From Alphaproteobacteria bacterium (GTDB lineage: Bacteria; Pseudomonadota; Alphaproteobacteria; M2410), in NCBI GenBank assembly GCA_021774955.1, contig JAJFIN010000289.1:1-8775 (forward strand): a stretch of DNA of 8,775 bases, in the 5' to 3' direction. Both the position numbers and the translations under genes were made by a program. The notes under the pieces were generated by a model. The model searched no databases and was not told the DNA's origin. It was given only the letters and a program-made list of their open reading frames with translations. Below are positions 1 to 6,119 of this stretch, piece after piece; the stretch's first letter is position 1, and the number at the start of each line of letters is the position of its first letter.

Positions 1-3
1 GTC

Positions 4-408
4 ATGGCTGAAGAAAAACGAACCGGTGGTTGCCTGTGCGGTGGGGTTAGGTTTGAAATGACCGGGGAGATGTCTGACGTAGTTTACTGCCATTGTTCGA
101 TGTGCCGGAAAACAACAGGCCATGTTCACGCCGGCACGGGAGGTTTGAAAGAGAATTTCACTCTGACAAAATCCGATACGTTGAAATGGTATACCTCATC
201 ACCGGATATTCGGCGCGGCTTCTGCAGTACATGCGGCGGCAATCTGTTTTTTGATCCGGAGAAAAAGGCACATATTAGTATTTGCGCCGGAATGCTGGAT
301 GAACCAACAGGTATTGGCGAACGGGAACATATCTTCGCCGAGGACAAAGGTGACTATTATGAGATCACTGGTCCGTTGAAGGTCAACGCCAAGTGGTATG
401 AAAAGTAA
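4..408 (+). CDS. GFA-family (CENP-V/GFA domain) zinc-binding protein
   Basis: A 134-residue single-domain protein of the GFA family, named after glutathione-dependent formaldehyde-activating enzyme. Seen in the sequence: the N-terminal GGCLCGGVRF motif (C10, C12), the CHCSMCRK motif (C29, C31, C34) and FCSTCGGNLFF (C74, C77). This is the full set of cysteines that binds zinc in this fold. Its length is normal for the family. Known: family members were linked to S-hydroxymethylglutathione formation, but most are uncharacterised and that activity is disputed, so I do not assign a reaction. The protein has no signal peptide and should be cytoplasmic. The ATG lies only three bases from the window edge, so no ribosome binding site can be seen and a start further upstream is possible, although the GGCLCGG motif usually lies close to the N-terminus. 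The gene converges on the exporter gene to its right. Confidence 0.88.
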   Translation: MAEEKRTGGCLCGGVRFEMTGEMSDVVYCHCSMCRKTTGHVHAGTGGLKENFTLTKSDTLKWYTSSPDIRRGFCSTCGGNLFFDPEKKAHISICAGMLDEPTGIGEREHIFAEDKGDYYEITGPLKVNAKWYEK

Positions 409-443
409 AACGATCTGGTAATTTTACCCCCTCCCTCCTTCAC

Positions 444-611
444 GCTTCCTCAGAAAATGCGCAGCATTTATCTGTGGTCCAATGGCCACTCAGCAAAGTT
501 CTCGCACGAGTTTATCCGAAGTGTTGCTAGTTCGTGTGACCAACACAACCTCTGTACTCAAAGGAGATACGAGTGGGCCCCAGATAAATGCTGCGCATTT
601 TCTGGGGAAGC
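444..611. repeat. 168-bp paired-hairpin inverted repeat (REPIN/MITE-like)
   Basis: Positions 444-481 and 574-611 are inverted copies matching at 35 of 38 bases, with a perfect 24-base core (451-474 against 581-604) and a 92-bp centre. Each arm also folds on itself. In the right arm CCCCAGA (578-584) pairs with TCTGGGG (601-607) and AAATGC with GCATTT around a TGC loop, with a single unpaired T at 585. The left arm has the same hairpin with a GCA loop, but its outer stem is broken by a T opposite T (450/475). The centre holds a further weak hairpin (GTGTTG 521-526 with CAACAC 541-546). No clear target-site duplication or ORF is visible. The element fills the gap between two converging genes. 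It could be a non-autonomous REP doublet or MITE, and its strong stems could also end transcription from both sides. The pairing is certain; the mobile nature is inferred. Confidence 0.85.
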
Positions 612-678
612 ATTAGGGTTTATTTCTTAGGGCGACATTTCTTTTGGACGTCACACTGGTCCCGAAGCGTTTTTCGTT

Positions 679-1323
679 CTACTCACCTGCGTGAACTTGC
701 GGACCATGATCCGTGAGGTGCCTGAGTTCACCCACAGCTTGTCGAATAATTTTTGCCGAAGAATTGAGGAACAAGCCGGCGAGCAACATAGCGACGATCA
801 GGTCGGGCCACGGACTGCCCGTACCGGCAATTAACAATGCGGCTCCGACCACGGCAAGATTGCCGATCGCATCGTTGCGGCTACACAGCCAGACCGAACG
901 GACATTGGCGTCGCCATCGCGGTATTTGAGCAGCAACAAGACACTGACCAAGTTGGCGGCGAAGGCTAACAAACCGATGGACCCCATCATGAATTCATCG
1001 GGTTGGCCGAGCACGAAAACCCGATAGATCGATTCACTCAAGATCCAAACAGCCATCGCACCGAGGCTGACGCCTTTAAACAGAGCCGCCCCCGCCCGCC
1101 ATTTCGCCGGACGGCCGATCATCCAAAATGTCAGCGCATAGGTAGCGGTATCGCCTAAGAAATCGAGCGCATCAGCGCGCAGAGCCATAGATTGAGCGGC
1201 CAACCCCGCCGACATCTCGACGCCGAACATGGCACCATTGATAGCGATGATAACCCAAAGTACCCGCTTATAGGCCTTGGACATGCCATCGAATTTCAGA
1301 TCCTGATCACAGCAACCAGCCAT
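679..1323 (-). CDS. Compact CDF-type divalent metal cation exporter
   Basis: A 214-residue membrane protein of the cation diffusion facilitator superfamily, probably exporting a divalent metal (Zn, Cd, Co or Pb) in exchange for protons at the inner membrane. About six hydrophobic segments are visible between residues 20 and 195. The TM2 signature is ADALDFLGD, giving D54 and D58. The TM5 signature is CSRNDAIGN, giving C147 and D151, where C147 takes the place of the usual histidine. The cytoplasmic C-terminal domain of YiiP-like CDFs (about 80 residues) is missing, and the chain ends soon after TM6. The N-terminus starts MAGCCDQD, a vicinal cysteine pair that could help metal capture. On the minus strand the ATG is preceded by AGGGAA at good spacing. 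It is divergent from a MerR-type metal sensor and has a MerR-type promoter upstream, which supports metal-induced export. The metal cannot be fixed from sequence. Confidence 0.86.
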   Translation of the reverse strand: MAGCCDQDLKFDGMSKAYKRVLWVIIAINGAMFGVEMSAGLAAQSMALRADALDFLGDTATYALTFWMIGRPAKWRAGAALFKGVSLGAMAVWILSESIYRVFVLGQPDEFMMGSIGLLAFAANLVSVLLLLKYRDGDANVRSVWLCSRNDAIGNLAVVGAALLIAGTGSPWPDLIVAMLLAGLFLNSSAKIIRQAVGELRHLTDHGPQVHAGE

Positions 1324-1355
1324 ATTTCCCTGTTTCCTGCCATTTTATCGCGTTC

Positions 1356-1383
1356 TTGTATTTTCCGACTCTCAACCTAATAT
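1356..1383 (+). promoter_or_regulatory. Probable promoter of the MerR-family sensor gene
   Basis: TTGTAT (1356-1361) and TAATAT (1378-1383) are separated by 16 bp and would start transcription near 1390, about 30 bases before the ATG. The -10 element overlaps the -10 of the divergent exporter promoter, and the dyad at 1384-1398 covers the expected start point. A bound MerR protein would therefore also repress its own gene, as is usual in this family. Assigned from consensus similarity only. Confidence 0.55.
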
Positions 1384-1404
1384 CTACAGTCACTGTAGGT
1401 TCAA
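1374..1404 (-). promoter_or_regulatory. MerR-type metal-responsive promoter and operator for the exporter
   Basis: Read on the minus strand, TTGAAC (-35, 1399-1404) and TAGGTT (-10, 1374-1379) are 19 bp apart. This is the over-long spacer typical of MerR-activated promoters such as those of PbrR, CadR and ZntR. The spacer holds the perfect dyad CTACAGTCACTGTAG (1384-1398, 7+1+7). In this family the metal-loaded regulator untwists the spacer so that RNA polymerase can engage both elements. The predicted start lies about 45 bases before the exporter ATG. The layout is seen directly; the regulator is inferred from the adjacent divergent MerR gene. Confidence 0.83.
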
Positions 1405-1421
1405 GAGAAAAAGTGAGTGCG

Positions 1422-1847
1422 ATGTCAGATTTTACGATTGGCAAGCTCGCCCGTGAGAGTGGCTGCAAAGTGCAAACCATTCGTTATTACGAGCAAATTG
1501 GGTTGCTGCCGGAGCCTTATCGCTCGGAAGGCAACCAACGGCTGTATGATCGCGTTGATGTTGATCGTCTGAGTTTTATCCGCCATGCCCGCGCGCTCGG
1601 CTTTTCGCTGACCGAAGTGCGCGAGCTTATGACCCTGTCAGATGATCCGGACCGACCTTGCGAGAGCGTCGACTTGATCGCGCGTTCAAACCTCACCAAA
1701 GTCGAAGATAAGATTGCACAACTCACTGCTTTGCGCGAAGAACTAAAGCGCATGGTTCACGAATGCGAAGGCGGACAAATTAGCGATTGTCGGGTGATCA
1801 ATATTCTCTCCGACCACGGCCAATGTTTGACGGACAAGCATGAGTGA
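1422..1847 (+). CDS. MerR-family divalent-metal sensor (CadR/PbrR/ZntR-like)
   Basis: A 141-residue transcription factor. The N-terminal winged helix-turn-helix is clear (FTIGKLARESGCKVQTIRYYEQIGLLP, residues 4-30, written here by position), then a wing region around EGNQRLYD, and a dimerisation helix at about 85-112. Metal-site candidates are C80, C115 and C123, the last two in a C-x7-C loop near the C-terminus, with H113, H132 and C135 nearby. A cysteine at the position of C80 separates sensors of divalent ions (ZntR, PbrR, CadR, MerR) from CueR-type Cu(I) sensors, which have serine there. The ATG at 1422 is chosen because MSDFTIGKLA matches the usual family N-terminus; an in-frame GTG at 1413 is an alternative with a slightly better purine-rich leader. 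It probably activates the divergent exporter and represses itself. The exact metal (Zn, Cd, Pb, Hg or Co) is not determined. Confidence 0.9.
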   Translation: MSDFTIGKLARESGCKVQTIRYYEQIGLLPEPYRSEGNQRLYDRVDVDRLSFIRHARALGFSLTEVRELMTLSDDPDRPCESVDLIARSNLTKVEDKIAQLTALREELKRMVHECEGGQISDCRVINILSDHGQCLTDKHE

Positions 1848-1871
1848 GATGTTGGTGAAATACGCAAGGCC

Positions 1872-1963
1872 CCTTCGAGACACCTGCTGCGCAGGCTCCT
1901 CAGGGTAACGGCATAAAAAGAACGTCATGGTGAGGAGGCGCTTCAGCGCCGTCTCGAACCAGG
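1872..1963. repeat. Paired REP/BIME-like palindromic repeat, copy 1
   Basis: Two inverted half-units lie 12 bp apart. The first (1872-1910) reads CCTTCGAGAC, then the hairpin CCTGC-TGC-GCAGG (1883-1895), then CTCCTCAGGGTAACG. The second (1923-1963) reads CGTCATGGTGAGGAG, then the hairpin GGCGC-TTCA-GCGCC (1937-1950), then GTCTCGAACC. In the second unit GGT pairs with ACC where the other units pair CCT with AGG, so the outer stem is kept although both sides changed. The same half-unit occurs twice more at 7366-7469, in the opposite arrangement. It separates the sensor gene from the ygfZ-like gene and ends 24 bases before that gene's ATG. Such elements are common in alphaproteobacterial intergenic DNA as I recall. 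Possible roles are transcript end protection, termination, or simply a mobile repeat. Confidence 0.85.
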
Positions 1964-1987
1964 GTGGAACACACGAGCAGGAATATA

Positions 1988-2884
1988 ATGAACGATATAA
2001 CACCAGAAGCTATCTTTCTTGAGGACCGGGCGATTTTACGTGTTGAAGGCGAAGACGCGCGCTCCTTTCTTCAGGGATTGATCACCAATGACATGGATGG
2101 TGTTGATGATGCGCATGCCATTTATTCAGCGTTGCAAACGCCGCAAGGAAAATTTCTGTTTGATTTTTTTGTCGTCGAGGCTGATGGCGCGTTCCTAATC
2201 GATTGCGAAAAAGCGCGCTTAGCTGACCTCCAAAAACGGCTCACCCTATACAAGCTGCGCGCAGCGGTGACTCTTTCCGTTGTTTCTAATTACGGGGTTG
2301 CTGCGATTTATGGACCGGCCGCCGCCTCATCACTTGGTTTTGCTGCTGAAGAGGCCGGGGCGGCGCGAGACATTCTCGGCGGTCATGGCTTCATCGATCC
2401 GCGAAATGCGGCCATGGGTGTGCGGGTCATTGGTGAACTTGGAAGTCTGGCGGAAGAATTGATGGCACTTGGTTTGGAAGAAGGGACGCTTGAAAATTAC
2501 CATGCATCGCGGATCGCCCGTTGCGTGCCCAATCATTCCTTGGACATCACACCGGAACAGGTTTTCATTTTGGACTTCGGCTTTGACAGACTGAACGGTG
2601 TTTCGTTTTCCAAGGGGTGTTATATCGGCCAAGAAATTGTCTCGCGCATGAGAAACCGGGGGACATCGCGAAAGATGCTCGCGCGCGTTCGTGTGGATGG
2701 TGCGTTACCAGCACCTGGCACAGAGATCAAAGACGGCGAAAGAAGCATTGGGGTCTTATTATCCGGCCAAGACAGCAACGCATTGGCACTCATGCGAACC
2801 GACCGTTGGGACAAAGGTGCCACGCTTTCCACAGCCGACGGCATGGACATAAATGTTTTCGAAGCAGATGATCTATCAAAGTAA
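1988..2884 (+). CDS. ygfZ: YgfZ/GcvT-domain folate-binding protein (Fe-S cluster maintenance)
   Basis: A 298-residue cytoplasmic protein of the YgfZ family (COG0354 type), related to the aminomethyltransferase GcvT. Seen: an N-terminal GcvT-like region with RSFLQGLITND (about 25-35), a central PQGKFLFDF segment (52-60), and the family signature KGCYIGQE at 209-216 with its conserved cysteine C211, followed by a short C-terminal barrel-like part. Known: YgfZ (mitochondrial homologue IBA57) binds tetrahydrofolate and helps assemble or repair certain iron-sulfur clusters, such as that of MiaB. The ATG at 1988 is preferred: it has GCAGGAA just upstream, whereas a GTG eight codons earlier falls inside the palindromic repeat. 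The next gene starts 17 bases after the stop, so the two are probably co-transcribed. Confidence 0.9.
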   Translation: MNDITPEAIFLEDRAILRVEGEDARSFLQGLITNDMDGVDDAHAIYSALQTPQGKFLFDFFVVEADGAFLIDCEKARLADLQKRLTLYKLRAAVTLSVVSNYGVAAIYGPAAASSLGFAAEEAGAARDILGGHGFIDPRNAAMGVRVIGELGSLAEELMALGLEEGTLENYHASRIARCVPNHSLDITPEQVFILDFGFDRLNGVSFSKGCYIGQEIVSRMRNRGTSRKMLARVRVDGALPAPGTEIKDGERSIGVLLSGQDSNALALMRTDRWDKGATLSTADGMDINVFEADDLSK

Positions 2885-2901
2885 CAAATGGGAGGAATGA
2901 A

Positions 2902-3795
2902 ATGAGTCTTCAAGAACTCGACACGATCAAAGAAATGTTGGCCCAACGTCCGAATGCGGGTGAAGCCAAAACATGGCAAAGCCGCAATGCCATGGATTTG
3001 GCTGGATTGGCGATGCCGATGCCTGAAGAGTCGATTGATATCTGGAAAACATCGGCCAACGGTGTTCCGGCGCTGGCCTTCGAACCGGCGGATGCCGATC
3101 CTTCGCGCACGCTGCTTTATTTCCACGGCGGTGGATATTCCATCGGGTCACCCTTGTCTCATCGGCACCTCGTGGCGAAGCTCGCCATAGACGCGGGCGT
3201 GAATGCGCTTTCCGTTGATTATCGTATGGCGCCGGAAGATCCCTTCCCAGCCGCCGTTGACGACGCGGTTGTGGCTTATCAATATCTGCTTGATCAGGGT
3301 ACGGATCCTCAGAAAATCGTTCTGTCCGGCGACAGTGCCGGGGGTGGATTGACCATTGCGACTCTCTTAGCTCTGCGTGACCTTGATCTTCCGCTGCCGG
3401 CTGCTGCAGCGCCGATATCGCCGTGGGTCGATATGACTTGTTCCGGTGAAAGCTATCAGACACGCGGTGATAAAGATCCGATGATCCAACATGAAGGTAT
3501 TCGGGCGATGGCCTCGCTTTATCTGGATGGCCAAGACGATAAAACGCCGCTTGCATCTCCCCTTCACGCCGATCTCGCGGGTCTTCCTCCTCTTCTTATT
3601 CATGTTGGCGATTCGGAAGTTCTTTTGAGCGACTCACAGGTTTTGGCAGAACGCGCGCGTGCAGCAGGTGTTGATGTTCGCATCAATATTTACGACGACA
3701 TGATCCATGTCTGGCATTTTTTCTGGCCGATGCTTTCAGAAGCCCGCGATGCGGTCGATGAAATCACTGCTTTCATGCGAGAGAAACTAAACTAG
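2902..3795 (+). CDS. Alpha/beta hydrolase of the hormone-sensitive lipase family (family IV esterase)
   Basis: A 297-residue soluble esterase. Seen: the oxyanion-hole motif HGGG (75-78) in YFHGGGYSIGSP, the DYRMAPEDPFPAAVDD block (about 106-121), the nucleophile elbow GDSAGG with S145, the acid D237 in HVGDSE, and the catalytic histidine H269 in MIHVWH. The whole Ser-Asp-His triad is present and spaced as in family IV enzymes (Aes, HSL-like), and the length is typical. No signal peptide is visible, so it should be cytoplasmic. Such enzymes hydrolyse short or medium-chain acyl esters; the natural substrate cannot be inferred here. Start choice: GGGAGGAATGAA leads directly into the ATG. It follows the ygfZ-like gene by 17 bases and probably shares its transcript, though no functional link is evident. 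Confidence 0.92.
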   Translation: MSLQELDTIKEMLAQRPNAGEAKTWQSRNAMDLAGLAMPMPEESIDIWKTSANGVPALAFEPADADPSRTLLYFHGGGYSIGSPLSHRHLVAKLAIDAGVNALSVDYRMAPEDPFPAAVDDAVVAYQYLLDQGTDPQKIVLSGDSAGGGLTIATLLALRDLDLPLPAAAAPISPWVDMTCSGESYQTRGDKDPMIQHEGIRAMASLYLDGQDDKTPLASPLHADLAGLPPLLIHVGDSEVLLSDSQVLAERARAAGVDVRINIYDDMIHVWHFFWPMLSEARDAVDEITAFMREKLN

Positions 3796-3879
3796 TCGGG
3801 ATCCTTCCAGGATACACCTTGTCCGCTGCTGCCGTTGGCCTTTATCGAGCGATCTTGAATATTTATCTTCTCAGTAGCA

Positions 3880-3898
3880 AATGTTATGTTGTAACATT
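3880..3898. promoter_or_regulatory. Zur-box-like palindrome upstream of the ZnuD-type receptor
   Basis: AATGTTATGTTGTAACATT has perfect 7-bp arms (AATGTTA / TAACATT) around a 5-bp centre. It closely resembles the core of the proteobacterial Zur operator (AATGTTATA-n-TATAACATT). It lies in an AT-rich stretch 65 bases before the receptor ATG, with a possible -10 TATATT at 3910-3915 just downstream, so a bound repressor would block transcription. The site is seen directly; assignment to the zinc repressor Zur rests on motif similarity and on the nature of the downstream gene. Confidence 0.8.
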
Positions 3899-3963
3899 GC
3901 GTTAAATACTATATTCGTTCTGCGGTTTGCGAAGTCGCTATCCTGCCAGAGTACACCTAGCCA

Positions 3964-6036
3964 ATGCGTACCTTTTTATTGTTCCTACTGATAATAAATT
4001 CATCGCTTGGAATCACGTCGGTGGCATGGGCTGACGAATCCGCTCAAGAGCATCAGCACAAACCAAACGATCTCGCGCTTGATGAAGTCATCACCATTGG
4101 CGCACCAACTGGCCGCACGCGTCTTGACCTGTTGACCACAACAGATGTTGTGAAAGACAGTGAGCTCGAGCGATCTCTTGCCCCCACCCTTGGTGAAACA
4201 CTGGCGCGACAACCGGGAATTTCTTCAACTTATTTTGGAAATGGTGCCAGCCGCCCCGTTATTCGCGGCCTCGGAGGCAGCCGCGTGCGCACGCTCGTCG
4301 ACGGAATTGGCTCTTTGGATGCAGCTGTTACCAGCCCCGACCACGCGGTGGCCATTGATCCGCTGACCGCTAAATCCTTCGAAATCATCCGTGGACCGGC
4401 TGCCCTTCTTTATGGCAACTCTGCCTCAGGCGGTGTTATCAATGTGCGCGACGGTCGCATTCCTGAAGAGCCCAGTGACAAGCTCATAACTGGAAAAGTT
4501 CGCGTAGCGGTCGGGAGTGTTGCGGATGAAGCGTCGCTAAGCGGCACAATGGATGTTTCGTTTGGTGACTTCATCCTCCATAGTGACGGGTTTTATCGCC
4601 AAACCGACAATTTCGATATTCCTGGCTTTGCCCGCTCGGAAATCATTAGGGCCCTCTCTGCTTCCGCAAGCCCGCCGCCGCTGCCAGCACAGGAAATCAA
4701 AGACGAAGTTCTCAATAGCGATGTGGAATCGAAAGGGCTTACAATCGGCGCGTCGCGCCTTTTTGACGCTGGTTTTGTGGGTATGTCCGTAAGCCGATCA
4801 AATAATGATTACGGCTTACCCATCAGCTTTATCGAAGACCCGGCAGCGATAAACGCACCAGAGAGCGTGCGGATAGAGGTCGATCAAACCAGGTACGATT
4901 TCAAAGCGCATCTTGAAACGCCAATAGCGTTTCTTGATACGACCCGATTGAGGTTCGGCTATGTCGATTATGAGCACCGGGAAATTGAAGATGGTGCTAT
5001 CGGGACAATTTTTAAAAATGATGGCTGGGAGGGCCGCATTGAATTGAAACAACGCGCATTCGCCAATCTCAAAGGCTTATCGGGATTTCAAGCGACCCAT
5101 CGCGATTTTGAAGCGATCGGGGATGAGGCGTTCGTGCCACCGTCCAAAACCCAAACCTACGGAATCTTCTCTCACCAGGAAATAACATTTAACAAATGGC
5201 GTGCCGAAGGCGGCTTGCGTTATGAGTGGCAGGAGATTCAATCCACGTCAGTGTCCTTTAACAAAGAGACCCGTAGCCTCAGTGGCTCTGTGGGCCTTGC
5301 CTATAGACCCGACGATTATTCGATTGTGGGTATCAACGTCTTTCGAACCGAACGCGCGCCCATCGCCGAAGAGCTGCTCTCAAATGGGGCCCATTTGGCT
5401 ACAGATACTTTTGAAATTGGCAGTCAATCGCTTAAAAAGGAAACCGGTCTAGGGATAGAAATAGTTGCCAGATCTGAAACGGACATCATGGCTCTTTCCG
5501 GCAGTCTGTTTTACACAGACTATTCCGATTTCATCTTCGAATCTGCCACAGGTAGTATGATGGATGGTTTGCCGGTGTTTCAATTCAGTCAATCTGATGC
5601 TGCCTTTTATGGCTGGGAAGCAGAAGCAGATATTGAACTTGTCGACCAAGGCGGCTTCGCGATTAACCTGCACCTAACGGGCGACTACGTTCGGGCTAAA
5701 CGGGATGGCACCGTCAGCGAAAACCTCCCCCGCATTCCTCCCCTCAGTCTTACAGCGGGTCTGGAACTCCGTTCCGAATACATCGAAGCAAACCTCGAAA
5801 CTGAATGGGTTGCCAAACAGAAACATGAAGCCATATTTGAAAGTGAAACAAACGGCTATACCTTGTTGAACGCCTCCTTGAGCTATCGGCTGTTCGGAGA
5901 CAACAGCAAAACTGTGATTAACCTCACCGGGCGTAATCTGACAGATAAAGAAGCACGTAATCACGTGTCCTTTCTCAAAGAGCGCCTGCCGCTACCCGGT
6001 CGCGATGTACGCGTGAGTGTGACCCAACAATTCTAG
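3964..6036 (+). CDS. znuD: ZnuD-type TonB-dependent outer-membrane receptor (probable zinc uptake)
   Basis: A 690-residue outer-membrane receptor. A signal peptide covers residues 1-23 (hydrophobic FLLFLLIINSSLGI, probable cleavage after AWA). The mature N-terminus carries a short His-containing stretch (EHQHKPND, 29-36), then a TonB-box-like DEVITIGA (40-47). The plug domain runs from about 60 to 165 and includes RPVIRGLGGSRVRTLVDG, the ZnuD-type SPDHAVA (124-130) and RGPAALLYGNSASGGVINV. The rest alternates amphipathic strands of a 22-stranded barrel and ends in QQF, with the terminal aromatic typical of Omp85 substrates. Known: ZnuD proteins import zinc (and in some species haem) using TonB energy and are repressed by Zur. 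The Zur-like box upstream fits this. No TonB/ExbBD or ABC importer gene is in the window. The ATG at 3964 gives a clean signal peptide, but no good Shine-Dalgarno is visible. Siderophore or other metal uptake is the alternative. Confidence 0.88.
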   Translation: MRTFLLFLLIINSSLGITSVAWADESAQEHQHKPNDLALDEVITIGAPTGRTRLDLLTTTDVVKDSELERSLAPTLGETLARQPGISSTYFGNGASRPVIRGLGGSRVRTLVDGIGSLDAAVTSPDHAVAIDPLTAKSFEIIRGPAALLYGNSASGGVINVRDGRIPEEPSDKLITGKVRVAVGSVADEASLSGTMDVSFGDFILHSDGFYRQTDNFDIPGFARSEIIRALSASASPPPLPAQEIKDEVLNSDVESKGLTIGASRLFDAGFVGMSVSRSNNDYGLPISFIEDPAAINAPESVRIEVDQTRYDFKAHLETPIAFLDTTRLRFGYVDYEHREIEDGAIGTIFKNDGWEGRIELKQRAFANLKGLSGFQATHRDFEAIGDEAFVPPSKTQTYGIFSHQEITFNKWRAEGGLRYEWQEIQSTSVSFNKETRSLSGSVGLAYRPDDYSIVGINVFRTERAPIAEELLSNGAHLATDTFEIGSQSLKKETGLGIEIVARSETDIMALSGSLFYTDYSDFIFESATGSMMDGLPVFQFSQSDAAFYGWEAEADIELVDQGGFAINLHLTGDYVRAKRDGTVSENLPRIPPLSLTAGLELRSEYIEANLETEWVAKQKHEAIFESETNGYTLLNASLSYRLFGDNSKTVINLTGRNLTDKEARNHVSFLKERLPLPGRDVRVSVTQQF

Positions 6037-6106
6037 CGCGAACAAAAAACTTTCTTCTCAAATTGTAGTCGTTGCCCTCTTGCATTAGAGTTAGTAGCCT
6101 ATTCTT

Positions 6107-6114
6107 AGGAGGAA
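6107..6114 (+). promoter_or_regulatory. Strong ribosome binding site AGGAGGAA
   Basis: AGGAGGAA ends five bases before the ATG at 6120 and is the best Shine-Dalgarno in the window. It fixes the start of the carboxymuconolactone-decarboxylase-like gene there, rather than at an in-frame TTG at 6072. The 83-bp gap after the receptor shows no clear terminator and no convincing promoter, so read-through from the receptor gene is possible. Confidence 0.8.
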
Positions 6115-6119
6115 GTTCT

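Noticed and set aside
444..611. Element read as a CRISPR array or a structured RNA gene
   Set aside because: There are only two copies in inverted, not direct, orientation, and no promoter is evident, so an inverted-repeat element explains it better.
713..1027. A 104-codon plus-strand frame inside the exporter gene
   Set aside because: Antisense to a clear membrane transporter, with no Shine-Dalgarno and no domain features.
1964..1987. An upstream GTG that would extend the YgfZ-like protein by eight residues
   Set aside because: It lies at the edge of the palindromic repeat; the ATG at 1988 has a better placed GCAGGAA and fits the usual family N-terminus.
2620..3126. A 168-codon open frame on the minus strand across the ygfZ and hydrolase genes
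   Set aside because: It lies wholly opposite two well-supported genes with intact family motifs, spans their junction, and its translation shows no recognisable domain or ribosome binding site.
2927..3556. A 209-codon open frame on the minus strand inside the hydrolase gene
   Set aside because: The translation is rich in Arg, Pro and His with no domain, as expected for the complement of a coding strand. The plus-strand frame has a full catalytic triad.
3799..3814. Short hairpin ATCCT-TCC-AGGAT after the hydrolase gene as a terminator
   Set aside because: The stem is only 5 bp and no T-run follows, so intrinsic termination is not supported.
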